Assembly (NCBI RefSeq): GCF_020829495.1
Contig: NZ_JAIVFQ010000070.1
Coordinates: 1 to 36,353 of the forward strand
Source of the DNA: Nostoc favosum CHAB5714
GTDB taxonomy: Bacteria; Cyanobacteriota; Cyanobacteriia; Cyanobacteriales; Nostocaceae
Reading direction: 5' to 3'
DNA: 36,353 nucleotides
Shown here one piece after another: positions 1 to 8,405 of this stretch (position 1 is the first letter of the stretch; each line of letters opens with the position of its first letter). Position numbers and translations under genes: made by a program. A model generated the notes under the pieces. It had not been told where the DNA came from. It searched no databases and saw only the letters and a program-made list of their open reading frames with translations.

Positions 1-91
1 AGCATTGTAAGAGTGATAAGATGTCTGGCATGGGTGGCTTGTAGTTTTTGAGTTGTCGTTGTGAGAGACAATAACTCTACTACAAAGCGCC

Positions 92-1000
92 CTACCTCTT
101 CATGCTCTTATTTTGGCAAAGGTATTGTACATAACAGGGAATAGCTAACTCATCCCGCAGCTTCAAAAAATTGAAGACATTTGTTTCAACTCGCTTGAGG
201 TCAGCACCCCGAATTTTGAGATAGGTATCTGGATCTGCGGCATCAATGCTAATATCAATACTGGTTAAGCCTGCTTTCAATAACAACCTAGCTCGACTCT
301 CATCGAGGAGTTGACCATTGGTAGTCAGATGAACCCCAGGAACCCCTCGCTGCCGACAAAGTTCGACAAATTTGACAAGGTTGGGGTGTAGCATTGGTTC
401 TTCGACGTTCCCAAGAATAATCATGATTTTTGCTTCTCCACAATCTTTGGCGAGACGCTCCATCATTTCCCAAGACATTGTTTTGTTGCTCTTAAAGAAG
501 TCTGTTGTATGAGTTAATTTCAGCGAAGTGCTGTGATAAGGACACATGACGCATTTGAGATTACAGGTATTGCTCACGACAACTCTGATATAGGATGGCT
601 TTGCCGCTATTCCATAGAAATCACCAAAATAATGTAGCTGCTCCTCAATATCAATTTGGGAAATCAGGGTAAATTGATTTAAAGCATCAAGAGTATTCTG
701 CGCTATCTTGCCATATTTCTGTAATAACTGCTTCTTGATATCTGGATTATGATTTAACTTTTGAGGATACAAATAGGCTAACGTAGGATAGAGTGGGCAT
801 AAACCTAAGTCTGATGCAATTGGGATGAAAGGTCTAAAAGCTACCGCTTGCTCCCCAGATTTGATGGCGGCAAAAAGTTTTTCTATACTTTTGGTATGTA
901 AGGGAATATTATGGGGAGGAATTTCTAGTATCATGTCCCTCATTTCCCCTTCGACTTTAATTTGACTTGGTAACATTTTTTGGGGATCTTTAATAATCAT
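92..1000 (-). CDS. Radical SAM protein, C-terminally truncated
   Basis: A 302-residue radical SAM enzyme. The 4Fe-4S cluster motif CxxxCxxC is visible as CNLKCVMC near residue 147, followed by GNVEEP (about 200) and TTNGQLLD (about 228), the usual strand motifs of the TIM barrel. It would cleave S-adenosylmethionine to start radical chemistry on an unknown substrate. The start has AGGT about 8 bases upstream. The protein stops abruptly after CQNKSMKR, with no C-terminal auxiliary cluster domain. In the next minus-strand frame an open stretch continues from EVGRF to the window edge, so a one-base deletion near position 100 may have truncated it. It points the same way as the YcaO gene at 3354-5660, which suggests a peptide-modification role, but the two are 2.3 kb apart. 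The family call is firm; substrate and activity are unknown. Confidence 0.85.
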   Translation of the reverse strand: MIIKDPQKMLPSQIKVEGEMRDMILEIPPHNIPLHTKSIEKLFAAIKSGEQAVAFRPFIPIASDLGLCPLYPTLAYLYPQKLNHNPDIKKQLLQKYGKIAQNTLDALNQFTLISQIDIEEQLHYFGDFYGIAAKPSYIRVVVSNTCNLKCVMCPYHSTSLKLTHTTDFFKSNKTMSWEMMERLAKDCGEAKIMIILGNVEEPMLHPNLVKFVELCRQRGVPGVHLTTNGQLLDESRARLLLKAGLTSIDISIDAADPDTYLKIRGADLKRVETNVFNFLKLRDELAIPCYVQYLCQNKSMKR

Positions 1001-1056
1001 AATTTTTACCTATTGATATCATCTATCTCTACATTTTTCAGTGGCAATATCTATAT

Positions 1057-1087
1057 AAAAACCCACAAGCAGTTCCTAGCTGTGGGT
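1057..1087 (-). terminator. Rho-independent terminator
   Basis: The arms ACCCACAAGC and GCTGTGGGT form a stem around an 8-base loop. Read on the minus strand, the stem is followed directly by TTTTTATATAG. It lies downstream of the 227-residue gene at 1362-2045 and just upstream of the radical SAM gene, so the two are probably separate transcription units. Confidence 0.6.
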
Positions 1088-1260
1088 CAATCAATATTTA
1101 ACTTAATAACGCTGAAAATAATTTTAGCTCTTCCGTAGGTGTTATGCTAAACTTCAAACTAAAATTAGGGATTTCCCTTTAAAATCATGCTTTCAGGTAG
1201 CTACATCCTAAATTTTATCCCAAAAGCTCAAACGTCAAGATTAAAAGTTGTATTTATTGC

Positions 1261-1362
1261 TCAGTAAGGAATGTGAGCTAATTTATAGACGTTTTTAGCA
1301 TAACAAGTAATGAAGAACAATAATTTTTCCAGCTTAGGATTATTGGATTTTAATGCCTTCAT
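1261..1362 (-). CDS. Possible 33-residue peptide, coupled to the upstream gene
   Basis: A short open frame of 33 codons beginning MKALKSNNPKL and ending AHIPY. Its ATG overlaps the stop of the preceding minus-strand gene in the arrangement TAATG, which is typical of translational coupling. No ribosome binding site of its own is seen. It is basic, with a central hydrophobic stretch (LLFFITCYA). It has one Cys and few Ser or Thr, so it is a poor azoline precursor. It may be chance; it is listed because of the exact overlap and its place in a possible RiPP locus. Confidence 0.2.
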   Translation of the reverse strand: MKALKSNNPKLEKLLFFITCYAKNVYKLAHIPY

Positions 1363-2045
1363 TAAGTGGTAAAGGGTATATGGGGACTAGGAGGATACAT
1401 CTTCTCTTCATCTTTGATCCATTCTTCATATTTATCCTTATGTCTTGGATTGCTTGGACTTAGATGGCGTGGAGGAATTGGAATAGTATATATATATTTC
1501 AAAAGTGAATTGCCACCCCCTATAACTATTTCAGGATCAGTAAGTCGGCCAAATTTTGTACCGCTATTATCAATTTTAAATTCGTAATACGGAAAGTTCT
1601 TGTTCTCTTCGTCTAATCCTAGTTCAGTAGAAGTAAATATAGGAGAAAGATATTTTCCGTTTTGAATACGCTCTTCACCAAAGATTGTAATAAGCGTCTC
1701 AACATGTCGTCCCTGATTGTCTTTGTCAGTATTGCCATATGAATCAGGATAACCCTGAGAAATATATTCTTTGGGATCGGCTGAAAATAGATAAAGTAAT
1801 TTCGGTTTAGATATTGCAGAGGTTATTGTATCAAAACCTGGAAAGAAACATTGCCCTAGAATCTTTGCTGCTCTTATTTTCTTTTGCTCATCTTCTGTTG
1901 TTTCATCTTCTGTTGTTCTGGTTAAAATATCATCATCATCACTATATGTCCACCAAAATGTAATGATCTGAGAAATTATCTTACCTTGTAATAGAAAACG
2001 CTCAAAAAAATTATCACATATACTTATTGAATCTTTCTCTTCCAT
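1362..2045 (-). CDS. Hypothetical acidic protein, 227 residues
   Basis: Not recognised. The start is supported by GGAG about 7 bases upstream. The N-terminal part (1-45) is mixed hydrophobic and acidic with a DDDD run. Residues about 45-55 hold a direct repeat, TTEDETTEDE. The middle contains KPKLLYLFSADPKEY and the C-terminal third is rich in Pro, Lys and Glu, ending with IPPRHLSPSNPRHK and PPSPHIPFTT. No signal peptide, membrane helix, nucleotide-binding motif or metal site is evident, so it is probably cytosolic. A terminator follows at 1057-1087. It sits between a radical SAM gene and methyltransferase and YcaO genes, so it could be a partner protein of that pathway, but nothing in the sequence shows this. 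Low-complexity tails often mean fast evolution. Confidence 0.6.
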   Translation of the reverse strand: MEEKDSISICDNFFERFLLQGKIISQIITFWWTYSDDDDILTRTTEDETTEDEQKKIRAAKILGQCFFPGFDTITSAISKPKLLYLFSADPKEYISQGYPDSYGNTDKDNQGRHVETLITIFGEERIQNGKYLSPIFTSTELGLDEENKNFPYYEFKIDNSGTKFGRLTDPEIVIGGGNSLLKYIYTIPIPPRHLSPSNPRHKDKYEEWIKDEEKMYPPSPHIPFTT

Positions 2046-2344
2046 TTTTAATCTCCTATTTTCATAAATTTACTAGATGTTGATGTGATGAAAAATCTTC
2101 AAATCATTCATCTCACGGTGAAACTATAACCAGTAATGCTCTTTAATTGGCTGTATTTTCAAATTTGACACCCCAGTATGAAAAGAGCGTTCAAGAAAAG
2201 CGATCGCATTCAAAATCGATATAAAGAAACAGAAATGTTTCTTAAAAGCTGTTTAAGGCTATCTTCCTTTATGAATGTAAGGAAACCTTGCAATTTCTTA
2301 GGAGAGTGTTAATAAATGACCAGGCAATTATGAAAGAATCAGGC

Positions 2345-2403
2345 TTTTAACTATTATTTAGAGAGAGTAAAACATTTATTTTCTGTCTAACTAATAGTTA
2401 AAA
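2345..2403. repeat. Perfect 12-bp inverted repeat upstream of the methyltransferase
   Basis: TTTTAACTATTA (2345-2356) and TAATAGTTAAAA (2392-2403) are perfect reverse complements 35 bases apart, about 75 bases before the methyltransferase start. It could be a paired operator or an RNA hairpin in the leader. The 2046-2477 gap otherwise holds one HIP1 site and only very short open frames. Confidence 0.4.
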
Positions 2404-2477
2404 TAATGAGCAATAAATAGTAAATTGCCTTTTATTGAAATAAAATTACCATGATGAACTAATTTTGTCAATTATTT

Positions 2478-3329
2478 ATGTTGAGTTCTGTGGGACTTAC
2501 ATCTCTATATGTTGCAGCAGCACGAGCCTATGAAACTGAGTATCGACAACGGTTATTTGTAGATACATACGCTCGGTCTTTTGCCGGTGACACGGGGTTT
2601 GCACTGTTCTCAGATTTGAGGTCATTTTCCCCTGGATTGTCAGCTAATGATCCACATCCTGGTATTTCTATTCGGACTCGTTTTTTTGATGATGCTTTAC
2701 TGATGGCTGTCCATGAATTATCCCTCAAGCAGGTTGTTCTAGTAGCATCTGGAATGGATGCCCGTGCTTTCCGCTTGCCCTGGATGGATGGCGTTCAACT
2801 ATTTGAAGTAGATCGTCAAGAAATATTTCAATACAAGGAGCCTATCCTTCTAAATTTAAATGCTAGAGCAAAGTGTATACGAAAGGTCGTAGTAACAGAC
2901 TTGGAACAGAATTGGGCAACTGCTCTTACCGACGTTGGCTTTGACCGACATAAACCCGCAGCATTTCTGTTCGAGGGACTGATGTTTTACCTAAAACCTG
3001 CTACTGTAGCGACTGTGCTTGAGACACTACAAAGTCTTGCCTGTCCAGGTAGCTGGCTTGGAATGGACTTTGTTGAAGCAGAGCTTCTAAACTCTCCCTA
3101 TGCACAACCATTTCTCTCTAAGCTCAGAAAACTGGGATGTCCTTGGCTTTTTGGTGTCTCCAATCCTGAGCAATTCATTTTGCAATATGGATGGCAGCCA
3201 AGGCAACCAAAGATTGTAGTTCTGGGAGAGGCAGAAGCAAACTACGGTCGTTGGACTTTCCCTGTATCGAGTACAACCTCAAGTGTTTTTAATCACTATC
3301 TCGTTTCTGCCAGACGTATGAATTTCTGA
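2478..3329 (+). CDS. SAM-dependent methyltransferase, TIGR00027/LCMT type
   Basis: A 283-residue class I methyltransferase of the leucine-carboxyl-methyltransferase-like group, probably an O-methyltransferase. Family landmarks in order: the N-terminal helix with TSLYVAAARAYETE (about 8-21), DTYARSFAG, IRTRFFDDAL (about 64-73), the SAM-binding motif VVLVASGMDARAFRLPW (about 85-101), the acidic ribose-binding strand LFEVDR (about 110) and FEGLMFYL (about 163). Length is normal for the family and the protein looks intact. The ribosome binding site is weak. It converges on the YcaO gene, with stops 25 bases apart. That location suggests tailoring of a peptide product, but these enzymes also act on lipids and polyketides, so the substrate is open. 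Confidence 0.85.
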   Translation: MLSSVGLTSLYVAAARAYETEYRQRLFVDTYARSFAGDTGFALFSDLRSFSPGLSANDPHPGISIRTRFFDDALLMAVHELSLKQVVLVASGMDARAFRLPWMDGVQLFEVDRQEIFQYKEPILLNLNARAKCIRKVVVTDLEQNWATALTDVGFDRHKPAAFLFEGLMFYLKPATVATVLETLQSLACPGSWLGMDFVEAELLNSPYAQPFLSKLRKLGCPWLFGVSNPEQFILQYGWQPRQPKIVVLGEAEANYGRWTFPVSSTTSSVFNHYLVSARRMNF

Positions 3330-3353
3330 TGTGGGATAAGTTTAGTTTAATTT

Positions 3354-5660
3354 TTACATCCACATCGGGAAAGGATTAAGTTCATCTTCTGTTAAGGTTT
3401 CTTTCAACCAACCCATTTTGACCGGAACATTATATAATCTCCCTCCACCTAACCGACTCCACCAGTGCCTCATCCCCGGCACAATTACCTTAGCTACCCT
3501 CAGTTCAATATCAGGACGAGTCTGATCTAAAACCAGCATTTCCATACCGTTTTTCTCGACGGTTTGTTGACAGAGCTTAATATCTTCTAAAAGATTGTCA
3601 CTGGCGATTTGAGGATAATTCACAGCGACTTTAGCAGCAACTCGATCATCAGGAACTAGATAAGATTGATTTTTCAAAGTCGCAGTTGTCCACCAGTCTA
3701 TAGCCAAGGGATCGGCTGATGGAGGATATTGGGTATTGCCATCGGCTTGGGTTAATAAAACATTGGGTAAAATTTGGTTAACTTCCGTTAAGGCTCGACT
3801 AATAGCAATCTTGGCATCGAAATGAGCGCCATAACCCAAAACAATATCTTCTACTTCGCGATCGCTTCTGCGACTAATAGCAGCAAAGACAGGAATATTG
3901 AGATCGCTGGTAATATCTAAAACCCAAAGTTCACGATTAATAGTTTGATAATATTGCTTCAGGTTTTGAAAATAAGGCTCGTCAAAACTTTCTAAATCTA
4001 CTAGAGGTTTTTGATATCTACTGTACCACCATAAAGCGACACTATCTCGTTCTACTAATTCCATAAACCCTTGCACAATAGCTTCTTCGATAGTATTACC
4101 TGCCGCACACCCATTGGAATCAGCCCAACAGTCCGGTTTATAGGATGGTTGATAGCCATAATAGCAGTAAGCCGTTGGTAAATACTTAAATTCCTCGTGG
4201 GTTAAAGACCAAACAGGAGTCCAGTCAATTTCTCTTTCCTCATCAAATGGTTCTGGAACCTTTTGAAACCAGCCTTGATATGAACTATTCCACTGCTCTC
4301 TATTGCGGTATTGCTTTTCACTAAAGTTCATGCAAGCATTGGGGTGAATCGCTTTATCCCCCATTTGTTGGTAACTGCCTTTTTCTCTAATTTCATACCC
4401 TTGAAACACCCCAGAATATCGCTCGATCGCTTCGCAGAAACCGCTAGCTCTAGCTTGAGAGTCAGTCCTACCTTTCCCTGCACTTCTTCCCCCTAAATTT
4501 TGGCGCAAGCCGTTGAAATCGTCAAAAATACTGTGAAAATGATGTTTGGCAATGTAGTTATGAGTTAATCCATTCCCAGGAATTTTATTCAGTTCTCGCA
4601 CGATCCCAGTAATGGGGCTAATATGATGTTGATATTTTCTCAGAGTTTCTTGTGGCGAACAAATACGGTGTCCTCCATCGACCGTAAAGGTTTTCTGGCG
4701 GTGTTCTAAAACAACCGGTAGGGGGTTGTTAGTTAACCCATTTACCATCTCTCCACAGCTAGAACATTGAGGACGCTTAACCAAGCTATGATTTTGAGTT
4801 TGCAGTGCGATCGTATCGTAAGTGATTAGATTACTTTCTAATTCTTTATTTTCCCCTTGCACAATCCATTTAAAGACCTCTGTGGCTGCCATTCCTAATG
4901 CAGTTTGTACAGTAGATGTCAAAAATCCTAAAGGAGGTGTTAAAGAAGGATAAATGTGCTTTTGTCTCTGAATAAACCCTTCAATTGGTCTATTATCTCG
5001 CAAGCGCTTGGCTAAACATTCCCAACACCCAGTTTTTTTAGGATCTAGTAAAGGGCCGAGCCAAACTATTGTTCCCAATGGTTTAACTAACATCCAGGGA
5101 TATTGGGACTTTAGGGCTTGTTGATTGAACTCATCTAACTCAGGAGAGAGATAGTCATCAGTTAAAACTACTGTCAAGTCACCAACGTCTGTTACTTGAA
5201 TTTGTAGAGACTCAAGCATAGCAATGAAGTCCCCAGCAGCAACCGAACCTAATGCTTTTACTGCTACTTTAGTTGAGCGCAATCGTTGATGGGCTGCGGT
5301 GGGAGTGATATTGAGATGATGACAAAAAATCTTTAAATGCGATGGCAAAGAGTTATCTTGTTTGACAAGATAACCATTTTGTTGCATTTGGAATAAAGCA
5401 TATTGGGCTTTAATACTTACATTGAGAACTTCTTGGAAAAAGGTAGCAGCTTCCTCAAAATATTTTGGATCTTGCAGTAGCGACTTTTGAATGGTGTCAA
5501 TAATTTCATCAATACTGAGATCACTATCGATTAAAGCAGCTAAACTACAAGAAATCCGATCACTTAGCCAAATTGTCTCCCTCTCTGATAACAAAAATAC
5601 TTGTTCGGGTTCTATCGTTGCAATAGTATAACAGGGGTTGAAATGTGGTTTATCTAACAT
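3354..5660 (-). CDS. YcaO azoline cyclodehydratase with fused leader-binding/E1-like domain
   Basis: A 768-residue protein of the TOMM (thiazole/oxazole-modified microcin) cyclodehydratase type, organised like the fused PatD/TruD enzymes. Residues about 1-90 look like the precursor-recognition region and about 95-310 like the degenerate E1-like domain with paired Cys motifs CWEC (about 211) and CSSC (about 300) that would hold zinc. The YcaO domain follows, with ATP and magnesium residues in CEAIERYSG (about 408) and in GNTIEEAIVQGF and ELVERD (about 518-537). The C-terminus NPFPMWM resembles the Pro-rich tail important in YcaO catalysis. It would convert Cys, Ser or Thr of a ribosomal peptide to azolines using ATP. 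AGGAG lies 21 bases from this ATG but 8 bases from an earlier ATG opening a 7-codon overlapping frame. No Cys/Ser/Thr-rich precursor is seen nearby. Confidence 0.88.
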   Translation of the reverse strand: MLDKPHFNPCYTIATIEPEQVFLLSERETIWLSDRISCSLAALIDSDLSIDEIIDTIQKSLLQDPKYFEEAATFFQEVLNVSIKAQYALFQMQQNGYLVKQDNSLPSHLKIFCHHLNITPTAAHQRLRSTKVAVKALGSVAAGDFIAMLESLQIQVTDVGDLTVVLTDDYLSPELDEFNQQALKSQYPWMLVKPLGTIVWLGPLLDPKKTGCWECLAKRLRDNRPIEGFIQRQKHIYPSLTPPLGFLTSTVQTALGMAATEVFKWIVQGENKELESNLITYDTIALQTQNHSLVKRPQCSSCGEMVNGLTNNPLPVVLEHRQKTFTVDGGHRICSPQETLRKYQHHISPITGIVRELNKIPGNGLTHNYIAKHHFHSIFDDFNGLRQNLGGRSAGKGRTDSQARASGFCEAIERYSGVFQGYEIREKGSYQQMGDKAIHPNACMNFSEKQYRNREQWNSSYQGWFQKVPEPFDEEREIDWTPVWSLTHEEFKYLPTAYCYYGYQPSYKPDCWADSNGCAAGNTIEEAIVQGFMELVERDSVALWWYSRYQKPLVDLESFDEPYFQNLKQYYQTINRELWVLDITSDLNIPVFAAISRRSDREVEDIVLGYGAHFDAKIAISRALTEVNQILPNVLLTQADGNTQYPPSADPLAIDWWTTATLKNQSYLVPDDRVAAKVAVNYPQIASDNLLEDIKLCQQTVEKNGMEMLVLDQTRPDIELRVAKVIVPGMRHWWSRLGGGRLYNVPVKMGWLKETLTEDELNPFPMWM

Positions 5661-5875
5661 AGTTCTTATTCATTTATGTGACTCCTATTTGACTAAAAAA
5701 AACTCATTACACCTTAATTTTCTGTAATCCTTTTAGGTCGTGCTTTTTACCTCTTATCTGTGTACGCAAACAATTTCAAGAATCAAACCGGATTCCTATA
5801 TTTGACATCCTAGTAACAGTAAACCAAAAAATTTTTTCAAATAGCGATGGCTAATCATACTTATACCAATTTAAT

Positions 5876-6004
5876 ATGAAGCTGCATACAAAAGAGCTTC
5901 TCAATAAAGTTATAGGAGGAAATAGATATTATCTACTCATAATATGTAAGTTGCTCAAAAAATCGTTGTATGTAATTCCTACATTGGGCTACGCCTATGC
6001 GTAA
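5876..6004 (+). CDS. Possible 42-residue peptide with double-glycine-like leader
   Basis: An open frame of 42 codons, 216 bases upstream of and divergent from the YcaO gene. The N-terminal half MKLHTKELLNKVIGG ends in Gly-Gly preceded by a hydrophobic and charged pattern like leaders cut by C39-peptidase exporters. The remainder is hydrophobic with one Cys, one Ser and one Thr, which is poor for azoline formation. No clear ribosome binding site precedes the ATG, and the last codons coincide with a dispersed cyanobacterial repeat (GGGCTACGCCTATGCG). It may well be chance. Otherwise the 5661-6214 gap holds no recognisable gene. Confidence 0.2.
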   Translation: MKLHTKELLNKVIGGNRYYLLIICKLLKKSLYVIPTLGYAYA

Positions 6005-6214
6005 ATTTTATAGAGAAGAAAATAGTTCATTTTTGAGTGTTTTTTTTCAATAACTTCCGAAGCCTCTTGTTCGGGTTAAGTTAGTGAAAATGAGGTGTTC
6101 AAGCTCTTGAATAATATTTTCTGGCGGCAGACAAAAGTATTACAATTCAAAGACGCAACCACAGATTGAAGGTTTAATCGTACACAATACTTAATCAGAC
6201 AAAAATGTATTACA

Positions 6215-7534
6215 TTAGCCAATAGTATCCACTAAGGTTGTCACGTAAGACTGCCGATATAACTCACAGCTTGGTATTGCTTTATTCCCTGACTGTTTAA
6301 TCAGCCCCATACTGCTTAACTTGTAAGCCAGGATTGCCTCTAATTCTACTGGCTCAGTGTTACACATGACAGAATTAAGGGATCTGGCTAATTCCGGCAG
6401 TTCTTGCAGTATTACCAAATGGCGTTGCAGGTGATGAGAATAAATTCCGGTGGCAGTCGGGGCAGTTTCCAGCAGTTGCGCCAGAGTTATCTCCCTTTGA
6501 CTAAGATGATAGATGGCGGTGTGTATCAGTGAGGGATGTCCCCCTAGCAGATCCATCAGTTGCCTAGCTTCATCACCATCTGACCAGTCAAGTTTGTAGC
6601 GTTGAGCTAACTGCTGCACCTCCTCCTTACTAAAAGCGTTTAACTGAATCGGCAACCCCACATTGAAAGGAGATTGGTTAAGTTGGAGGGGAACGTAAAT
6701 TTCCGTCGAGTGAACCACAATCAGGCGGAGCTTTTGCCAGATGGGTAATGTTTTGGCTTCTTCGTACCATGATCGCAACAGGGGTAAAAAATCCTTTGCC
6801 ACTTGAGGATGTTCAAAAATTTGATTCACCTCATCTAACGCCAAAACGAGGGGAGTCGCAATTGATTTTAGTAGATACTCTTCGACGTAGGAAGTGCAGC
6901 TAATTTTGCTCCCTAGATCCTCATCCCAATATTCATCTAGCTTCGCTTCTAACTGAAGCTGACGGGCAATGTTGGCACACAGCCAGCGCAAAAATTGATT
7001 TAAATCGCTCAAGATAACCTGGTCAACCTGCTCCAGGTTCAAGCTAACAGTGCGGTAGCCCTGGCGTTTAGCAGAGTCAAGAATTCTCATTAGCAGCGAA
7101 GTTTTGCCCATCTCTCTGGGCGCTTTAATCCGCACTAAGGCTCCTGGTTTCCTAATTTCTTGATTAACCTGCTCTTCAATAGGAACACGTTCTAGGTAAA
7201 AAGGGGAACCCAGAGGAACTGAGCCATTGGGATAGCGGGGCGAGGTATCCTGGTTTGCATCACTCAACTCAGAAATTTTAGTATTTTTATCTATAGTCTG
7301 GGATAAAACCTCAAAATCCAGATTTGCAATTTCTCTCCAGTCAAGTGCTAGTTTCCGACAGAGTTCTTCAAAAGTCACATAGTCAACAGGCTTACCAGTC
7401 AGGAAGTTGCTGACTGTAGCTAGAGCGAATCCTGCATCTTCAGCTAAAGAGCGTTGGCTGGGAAAGCCGTTACGTATAAGTGCAAGTTTGGCTTTGTCAA
7501 GACAATTCTGTTGAACTCTAAGTGATCTGGGCAT
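6215..7534 (-). CDS. HTH and AAA_35-domain STAND-like ATPase
   Basis: A 439-residue protein starting at the ATG of MPRSLRVQQ; an upstream in-frame ATG adds 19 residues that do not fit the family. Residues about 1-70 form a helix-turn-helix domain (SLAEDAGFALATVSNFLTG). Then comes an AAA-like ATPase of the cyanobacterial AAA_35 group: an atypical Walker A, APREMGKTSLL (about 140), and a Walker B, LVLALDEVNQIF (about 230). The helical part contains LLGGHPSLIHTAIYHL, typical of STAND ATPases. No WD40 or other effector repeat follows. Such proteins act as ATP-dependent switches and are abundant in Nostoc genomes; a role in signalling or phage sensing is inference. It lies beside AIPR-family and antitoxin-like genes. 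Confidence 0.75.
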   Translation of the reverse strand: MPRSLRVQQNCLDKAKLALIRNGFPSQRSLAEDAGFALATVSNFLTGKPVDYVTFEELCRKLALDWREIANLDFEVLSQTIDKNTKISELSDANQDTSPRYPNGSVPLGSPFYLERVPIEEQVNQEIRKPGALVRIKAPREMGKTSLLMRILDSAKRQGYRTVSLNLEQVDQVILSDLNQFLRWLCANIARQLQLEAKLDEYWDEDLGSKISCTSYVEEYLLKSIATPLVLALDEVNQIFEHPQVAKDFLPLLRSWYEEAKTLPIWQKLRLIVVHSTEIYVPLQLNQSPFNVGLPIQLNAFSKEEVQQLAQRYKLDWSDGDEARQLMDLLGGHPSLIHTAIYHLSQREITLAQLLETAPTATGIYSHHLQRHLVILQELPELARSLNSVMCNTEPVELEAILAYKLSSMGLIKQSGNKAIPSCELYRQSYVTTLVDTIG

Positions 7535-7798
7535 GGGGCATCTTATGACGACTGTATGGATTGTACCAGTAACACAATAAAAGTCAGTCACAAGTCAGTA
7601 ATTCTCAGGCGATAAGTCAGTATGTGGTGGGATTTGATAGATGTATCAGGTTCCAAGCAAAGGTAAGTAAATATTATCCTTAAGTATTTTTTGGCAATGC
7701 AGTCTAAGGAGTATGAGTAGCATTCGTGCAGAAAACCGGGTTAAGACGTATTACATGGGTAATACAAGCATTTTTAGAAGTTTAACCCTTATTTTATC

Positions 7799-7817
7799 GG
7801 CGATTATCTATATCGCC
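7799..7817. repeat. Stem-loop downstream of the small coiled-coil gene
   Basis: GGCGAT and ATCGCC flank a 7-base loop. No strong T-run follows on the minus strand, so it is only a weak terminator candidate for the gene at 7865-8155. The 7535-7864 gap otherwise shows no gene; no toxin partner was found there. Confidence 0.25.
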
Positions 7818-7864
7818 CTTCTTTAGTGCTGCAATATTAGACCTGAATCCTTACAAAATAATCT

Positions 7865-8155
7865 TCAATCAACAAAATCAATCTCCTCTATTGACTCTTT
7901 TGTTTGTTGTAAATGTGCCAACATTCGAGCTTCTCCAATCCACTCATCAAAGTCAAAACTATGAGATAATTCATCATTATTAAACTGACTGATAAATTCC
8001 TCAGTTGATAATTTATATTTGGTTTCAAATTCCTGAATCCGTTCTTCTGTTCTTTTGATTCCTGCTGCCACACTCTGTAATCTTTCTGACAAAGCACTTT
8101 GAATAATGCGTCTGAGGGAATCTGGATCTTTTGACCGGAGTTTGAGTTCAGCCAT
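7865..8155 (-). CDS. Small coiled-coil protein, antitoxin-like
   Basis: A 96-residue acidic, helical protein. The charged stretch IKRTEERIQEFETKYKLSTE (about 34-53) predicts a coiled coil, followed by EEFISQFNNDELS, DFDEWIGEARML and an acidic tail EEIDFVD. The pattern resembles small cyanobacterial proteins usually found beside a toxin-like gene, where they are thought to act as antitoxins. Here the 330 bases downstream contain no open frame long enough to be a toxin, so it would be an orphan. The start codon ATG gives a natural N-terminus (MAELKLRSKDPDSL). The gene is probably real; its function as an antitoxin is inference from resemblance and length only. Confidence 0.6.
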   Translation of the reverse strand: MAELKLRSKDPDSLRRIIQSALSERLQSVAAGIKRTEERIQEFETKYKLSTEEFISQFNNDELSHSFDFDEWIGEARMLAHLQQTKESIEEIDFVD

Positions 8156-8291
8156 TATTTTTCGTCTCTCGCTACTGTTGAATTCACAAAATAGTCCTTG
8201 AATGAGCAGTTGTTATTCTATATGAAAATGGAAAATAATCTGTGAGCGATAGCACCTTTTCGATTTCACTTTCTTGGGCTATCACCTAAAG

Positions 8292-8338
8292 CAGTTATCA
8301 GTTAAAACCCAAGAACTTTACAACTTTACTGATAACTG
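8292..8338. repeat. Inverted repeat, CAGTTATCAGT family
   Basis: CAGTTATCAGT (8292-8302) and ACTGATAACTG (8328-8338) are perfect 11-bp reverse complements, followed by degenerate copies (ACTGTTCACTG). This is the CAGTTATCAG-type intergenic repeat common in filamentous cyanobacteria. It lies between two minus-strand genes and could fold in RNA downstream of the AIPR-family gene. Confidence 0.5.
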
Positions 8339-8405
8339 TTTACTGTTCACTGTTAAAAGCCATCACCCATCCAAAACGAATCTCACGCATAGAAAACTTG
8401 TACTA

